A stretch of DNA of 9,575 nt from Alphaproteobacteria bacterium UBA7371. Lineage in GTDB: Bacteria > Pseudomonadota > Alphaproteobacteria > UBA8317. The position numbers were made by a program, and so were the translations under genes. Below the pieces are notes generated by a model. It was not told the origin of the DNA. It saw only the letters and a list, made by a program, of their open reading frames with translations, and searched no databases. The stretch spans positions 1,297 to 10,871 of the forward strand of contig DKOD01000124.1 in assembly GCA_002469865.1 (NCBI GenBank). Reading direction: 5' to 3'. The stretch's first letter is position 1; each line of letters opens with the position of its first letter. Shown piece after piece: positions 6,499 to 9,575 of this stretch.

Positions 6499-7813
6499 GG
6501 TGCTTGAACAACATCACAAACCCCAGCGGCAAGGCCCGGAATACAAACAAAGCCCAAAGTGCTACCCATAAACCCTCGGGCCCGAATTGCGGGTACACAA
6601 ACCAAAGCAACAAGCCATAGGCCATGCTTGCCAGCAGCATGGCATTTCTGATGGTGGCACCCTGGGCGAGGCCAAAGAAATAGCCGTCCAGCATGTAGCA
6701 GGAAAACCCGATCAAGGGGATCCAATAGGCGTAAAAGCCTAGGCTGCGGGCCAATTGGGCGACCTCTTCAATGGGCGCCACAAGCCCAATCAGGAAGGGG
6801 CCGAAGATGGTGAGGCCCACGCCCATGAAAAGGGACCCCACCAGCGCCATGACCAAGCCACGGCCTAAGCTTTCTTTCGCTGCGCGGTCTTTTTTGGCAC
6901 CCCAAAATCTGGCGGCATAGGATTCGACCACATCGGCAATACCATCGAGTGCATAGGCCGTGACCTCCACAAAATGGAGGAGCACGGCATGGGCGGCCAG
7001 GATTTCTGTGCCCAACCGGGCGGATAGGGCATTAAAAGCGGTAAAGGTTGCAATCAGCAATAAGGTCCGCACCATGACATTGGCATTCAGGCCAGCGAGC
7101 CCGCGCAATTCGCGAAGATCCAAAAGGCGCTGTCGGTCCAGGCGGTAGCCCCTGTTGCGCGCCATGCCAGTCAGCGCGACCAAGCCGGCAAAAGCACCGA
7201 GGCTTGAAGAAATCACAGTCGCAATAGCAAGCCCTTCGATGCCCCAGCCAAGCTGGAGGGTCATAAGCCAGTTCAAACCCAGGTTAAGGCAGCCAATGCC
7301 CAGTGAGAGCACAAACATGAGCCCCGACTTGCCATGGCCAAGAAGCCAGCCATGCACCACAAAGATGATTAATTGCCCCGGCGCTGCCCAAAAGGCGATC
7401 ATGAGATAGCGACGGGTCAAATCGGCCACGTCCTCTTCCACACCCAGAAGCCTGAGGCCTGCATCGGTAGTCAGGCCGCCTAATGCCGCCAACAAAAGGC
7501 CCAAAAATATTGCCAGAACCATGGCCCGCACCAATATCAATGCAGGTTCTTTGACACGCTTGGCGCCCACGGCCTGGCCTGTGAGTGCTGAGGTTGTCAT
7601 GCGCAAAAAGCCAAAGGCCCAGAGCAAAAAGAAAAGTATGGTGGCGCCTGCCGCCACCGCAGCCAGGGCTTCGGTTTGACCAAGCCTGGCCACCACAGCA
7701 GTATCGGCCACACCAAGAAGCGGGATGGAGGCATTGGCAAGGATGATGGGCAGCGCCATCACTGACATTCCTTTGAAGGAACGCTCCGGCAGTTGTTCTG
7801 AGGCCGTGCCCAT
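6485..7813 (-). CDS. MATE family efflux transporter, DinF-like
   Basis: A 442-residue inner-membrane protein of the multidrug and toxic compound extrusion (MATE) family, which exports cationic or aromatic compounds using Na+ or H+ gradients. Twelve hydrophobic segments can be followed along the protein, with a loop of basic and acidic residues (RGYRLDRQRLLDLREL) between the two halves. The first helix, ALPIILANASIPLLGVADTA, closely resembles the start of E. coli DinF. LGTEILAAHAV and ALDGIADVVESYAARFWG, around 270-310, are also DinF-subfamily blocks. The start is ATG 7811-7813, supported by AGGA 9 nt upstream. An internal ATG at 7757-7759 also has an AAAGGA 9 nt upstream but would leave almost nothing before helix 1. 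The 5' end overlaps the divergent deacetylase start and the 3' end overlaps pyrD. Substrate unknown. Confidence 0.92.
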   Translation of the reverse strand: MGTASEQLPERSFKGMSVMALPIILANASIPLLGVADTAVVARLGQTEALAAVAAGATILFFLLWAFGFLRMTTSALTGQAVGAKRVKEPALILVRAMVLAIFLGLLLAALGGLTTDAGLRLLGVEEDVADLTRRYLMIAFWAAPGQLIIFVVHGWLLGHGKSGLMFVLSLGIGCLNLGLNWLMTLQLGWGIEGLAIATVISSSLGAFAGLVALTGMARNRGYRLDRQRLLDLRELRGLAGLNANVMVRTLLLIATFTAFNALSARLGTEILAAHAVLLHFVEVTAYALDGIADVVESYAARFWGAKKDRAAKESLGRGLVMALVGSLFMGVGLTIFGPFLIGLVAPIEEVAQLARSLGFYAYWIPLIGFSCYMLDGYFFGLAQGATIRNAMLLASMAYGLLLWFVYPQFGPEGLWVALWALFVFRALPLGFVMLFKHPRAF

Positions 7814-8711
7814 ATATTGGCATCCTGATTACACAACCCCATTGGATAAGGGGCATAGGTTTCCGATGGGCAAATATCGCGCCCTTGGTCAGCTGTTAAT
7901 GGCCAACCCCATATTTGTGAAGCAAGTTCGCCAGCCGCGGCCATCGCGTCTTTCCGACCTGACCCGTGCCCATCATCAAGATTATGTGGCCGCGGTCATG
8001 TCAGGTGAGGACCGGGATGGCTTTTCCAAACGCCTCGGCCTTCCCTTTGATAAGGCCGTTGCAAGGCGGGCATCCCTGGCGGCCGCTGGGAGCTTGGCCG
8101 CCTGCCGTGCGGCCTTGATCCATGGTTTGGCCTTTAACGCAGCCGGCGGCTCCCATCATGCGGATGCGGCCGGCGGCCGAGGTTTTTGCACCTTTAATGA
8201 CGCAGCCATCGCGGCGCTGTCCATCATGGAAGAAAACCCCTCAATGCGGGTGAGCATTTTTGATTTGGACGTGCATCAAGGTGATGGCACCGCGGACATG
8301 TTGCGGTATCATGATCGGGCCACCACAATTTCGTTGCATTGTGCCGACAATTACCCCCACCCCAAAACCCGTTCTGATCATGATCTTGCCCTGGCCAAGG
8401 GCGCAGGTGATGGGGCCTATCTAGATAAGCTTGACGAGGCCTTGGGGCTGCTCTGCGACTCTAAGCCTGATCTGGTGATCTATAATGCAGGCGTTGATGT
8501 CCATCAGGATGACCGGCTTGGCCGTCTTGCCCTTACCGACCAGGGCCTTCGCCAGCGCGAGGCCCGGGTGTTGGGCCAGGTCATGAAAGAAAATCTACCC
8601 ACGGCAGTGGTCATGGGTGGTGGCTATGGCGATGATGACATGGCCATTGCACGGCGCCATTTGATGGTTTTTGAAGAAGGTTACCGGCTTTTGGCAGCCA
8701 ATAGGGATTGA
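7806..8711 (+). CDS. Histone deacetylase family (AcuC/HDAC-like) hydrolase
   Basis: A zinc-dependent deacetylase of the arginase/deacetylase fold. Bacterial members remove acetyl groups from lysines or from small amines such as polyamines; which applies here cannot be read from sequence. With the GTG start there are 301 residues. YWHPDY and GHRFPM open the protein. GGSHHADAAGGRGFCTFND at about 114-132 contains the active-site His pair (H117, H118). DLDVHQGDGT at 153-162 gives zinc ligands D155 and H157, NAGVD at 227-231 gives ligand D231, and GGGYG at 271-275 holds the transition-state tyrosine (Y274). All catalytic residues are present. The family N-terminus argues for GTG 7806, although its TGAGG (7799-7803) is unusually close; TTG 7773 or ATG 7725, 7743 or 7746 stay possible and would overlap the MATE gene more deeply. 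The 3' end overlaps the ligase gene by 31 bp. Confidence 0.92.
   Translation: MPIYWHPDYTTPLDKGHRFPMGKYRALGQLLMANPIFVKQVRQPRPSRLSDLTRAHHQDYVAAVMSGEDRDGFSKRLGLPFDKAVARRASLAAAGSLAACRAALIHGLAFNAAGGSHHADAAGGRGFCTFNDAAIAALSIMEENPSMRVSIFDLDVHQGDGTADMLRYHDRATTISLHCADNYPHPKTRSDHDLALAKGAGDGAYLDKLDEALGLLCDSKPDLVIYNAGVDVHQDDRLGRLALTDQGLRQREARVLGQVMKENLPTAVVMGGGYGDDDMAIARRHLMVFEEGYRLLAANRD
7823..7827 (-). promoter_or_regulatory. Ribosome binding site of the MATE gene, inside the deacetylase gene
   Basis: On the minus strand CAGGA lies with its AGGA 9 nt before the ATG at 7813, the same spacing and sequence seen before lysS. It supports the full-length MATE start and lies within codons 6-8 of the divergent deacetylase gene. 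Confidence 0.5.
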
Positions 8712-9575
8712 AGATGTTCAAGATGGTCGGCGTCTCGGGGCAGCTTATCCCAACGGATCCTGCCAATGCGGGGAAAGCGCAGGGCAATGCCAGACTTATG
8801 GCGCGGGGAGGCCTGGATGCCCTCAAAATGGAGGGTCACCACCAAACCATGCTCTGGTTCATGGCGAACCTCCCGCACGGGACCAAAGCGGTTCAATGTG
8901 TTGGTGCGAACAAATTTGTCGAGCTTGGCAAGTTCCTGATCCGTGAAGCCAAAATAGGCCTTGCCGATGGGCACGAGCTGTTCCCCGGCCCAACAACCGA
9001 AGGTGAAGTCAGAATATAGCGACGAGCGTCGTCCATGGCCACGTTGGGCATAGAGCATGACCGCATCCACCTCCATGGGGTCGCGTTTCCATTTCCACCA
9101 GGGGCCCCGGGGCCTGCCTGGCACATAGGCACTGTCGCGCCTTTTGACCATGAGGCCTTCCATGGCCGGGTGGGGTGGGTTGTTCCGCAACGTATCGCAT
9201 TGCTCGATGTCGCCGAAGGACACTTCTGCTGAAAGACGCAAACGCTCATGTTGTTTGCTGGCCACCAATTCCTCGAGCATCCGGCGGCGTTCATGTAATG
9301 GCCGGCTTGCGCATCGGGTTCCATCCAACAACAGCAAATCATAGGCCATGATAATGGCGGGGCTGTCCTCCATGAGCTTTTTGCTTGGTTTTTTGCGGTT
9401 GAGCCTCTGCTGCAAATCCCCAAAACTGCCCACATCATCACCACGCAAGACCAGCAATTCGCCATCAAGGATGTAGGATCCGTCGGGGAGTTCGGACAAA
9501 TCCGGGAAACCCCCGGAAATATCTTCCCCGGTCCTGCTGTAAAGACGCCACTGCCCACCATGTCGGTGGTATTGG
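8681..9575 (-). CDS. ATP-dependent DNA ligase (PP_1105 type), 5' end cut by window
   Basis: This is the C-terminal 297 residues of a bacterial ATP-dependent DNA ligase, which seals nicks through an enzyme-adenylate intermediate. The frame is open to the right edge, where it begins QYHRHGGQWRLYSRTGED; RLYSRTGE is ligase motif Ia-like. In-window blocks are LPDGSYILDGELL (motif III region), AYDLLLLDG (IIIa), EGLMVKRRDSAY (IV) and WWKWKRDPMEVDAV (V). The OB-fold follows, with GKAYFGFTD, FEGIQASPRHKSGIALRFPRI and the closing LQSLL. This matches the PP_1105-type family of about 530 residues found with a helicase, an exonuclease and a phosphoesterase. The catalytic lysine motif (KxDGIR) should lie immediately beyond position 9575. 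The TTG at 9499 is internal, not a start. The stop codon lies inside the convergent deacetylase gene, so no partner gene is directly downstream. Confidence 0.92.
   Translation of the reverse strand, partial: QYHRHGGQWRLYSRTGEDISGGFPDLSELPDGSYILDGELLVLRGDDVGSFGDLQQRLNRKKPSKKLMEDSPAIIMAYDLLLLDGTRCASRPLHERRRMLEELVASKQHERLRLSAEVSFGDIEQCDTLRNNPPHPAMEGLMVKRRDSAYVPGRPRGPWWKWKRDPMEVDAVMLYAQRGHGRRSSLYSDFTFGCWAGEQLVPIGKAYFGFTDQELAKLDKFVRTNTLNRFGPVREVRHEPEHGLVVTLHFEGIQASPRHKSGIALRFPRIGRIRWDKLPRDADHLEHLQSLLAAKSR

Overview
The window looks like ordinary chromosomal core from an alphaproteobacterium of moderate GC. The grounds are the class I (archaeal-type) lysyl-tRNA synthetase, the MetZ/ApaG pair, a DUF952-pyrD pair and a PP_1105-type ATP-dependent DNA ligase, all common in that class; I could not run a database search to place it more finely. 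Ten protein genes fill almost the whole window. I see no tRNA, rRNA, CRISPR array, insertion sequence or prophage gene. The longest stretch without a gene is the 143-bp divergent spacer at 3352-3494.

Left part (1-3351, all minus strand): a tight five-gene run read from right to left. It codes for a TerB-like small protein, a SixA-type histidine phosphatase, an unassigned radical SAM protein with a cysteine-rich tail, MetZ (O-succinylhomoserine sulfhydrylase) and ApaG, which is cut by the window edge. Neighbouring genes overlap by 4 to 14 bp or are 14 bp apart, so they are probably one transcript with translational coupling.

Middle part (3495-6498, plus strand): lysS, a DUF952 gene and pyrD form a second compact operon. 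The spacer upstream of lysS carries a 9-bp perfect inverted repeat, GTTTGCGCA/TGCGCAAAC, built from two near-identical TTGCGCA(A/T) sites exactly 20 bp apart. It overlaps the best -10 candidate and is the clearest unexplained regulatory signal here.

Right part (6485-9575): a DinF-like MATE transporter (minus) and a histone-deacetylase-family enzyme (plus) are head to head, and their most likely start codons overlap. The MATE gene also overlaps the tail of pyrD, and the deacetylase gene overlaps the tail of the ATP-dependent DNA ligase. There is thus almost no non-coding DNA from 3495 to the right edge. The ligase is cut at its N-terminal side, just after where the catalytic KxDG lysine motif should be.

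Functionally these are housekeeping and stress genes: methionine synthesis, lysyl-tRNA charging, pyrimidine synthesis, efflux, protein or small-molecule deacetylation and DNA end joining. I found no strong evidence for a new multi-gene system. The points most worth a second look are the radical SAM protein inside the methionine operon, the lysS upstream repeats and the overlapping divergent starts.
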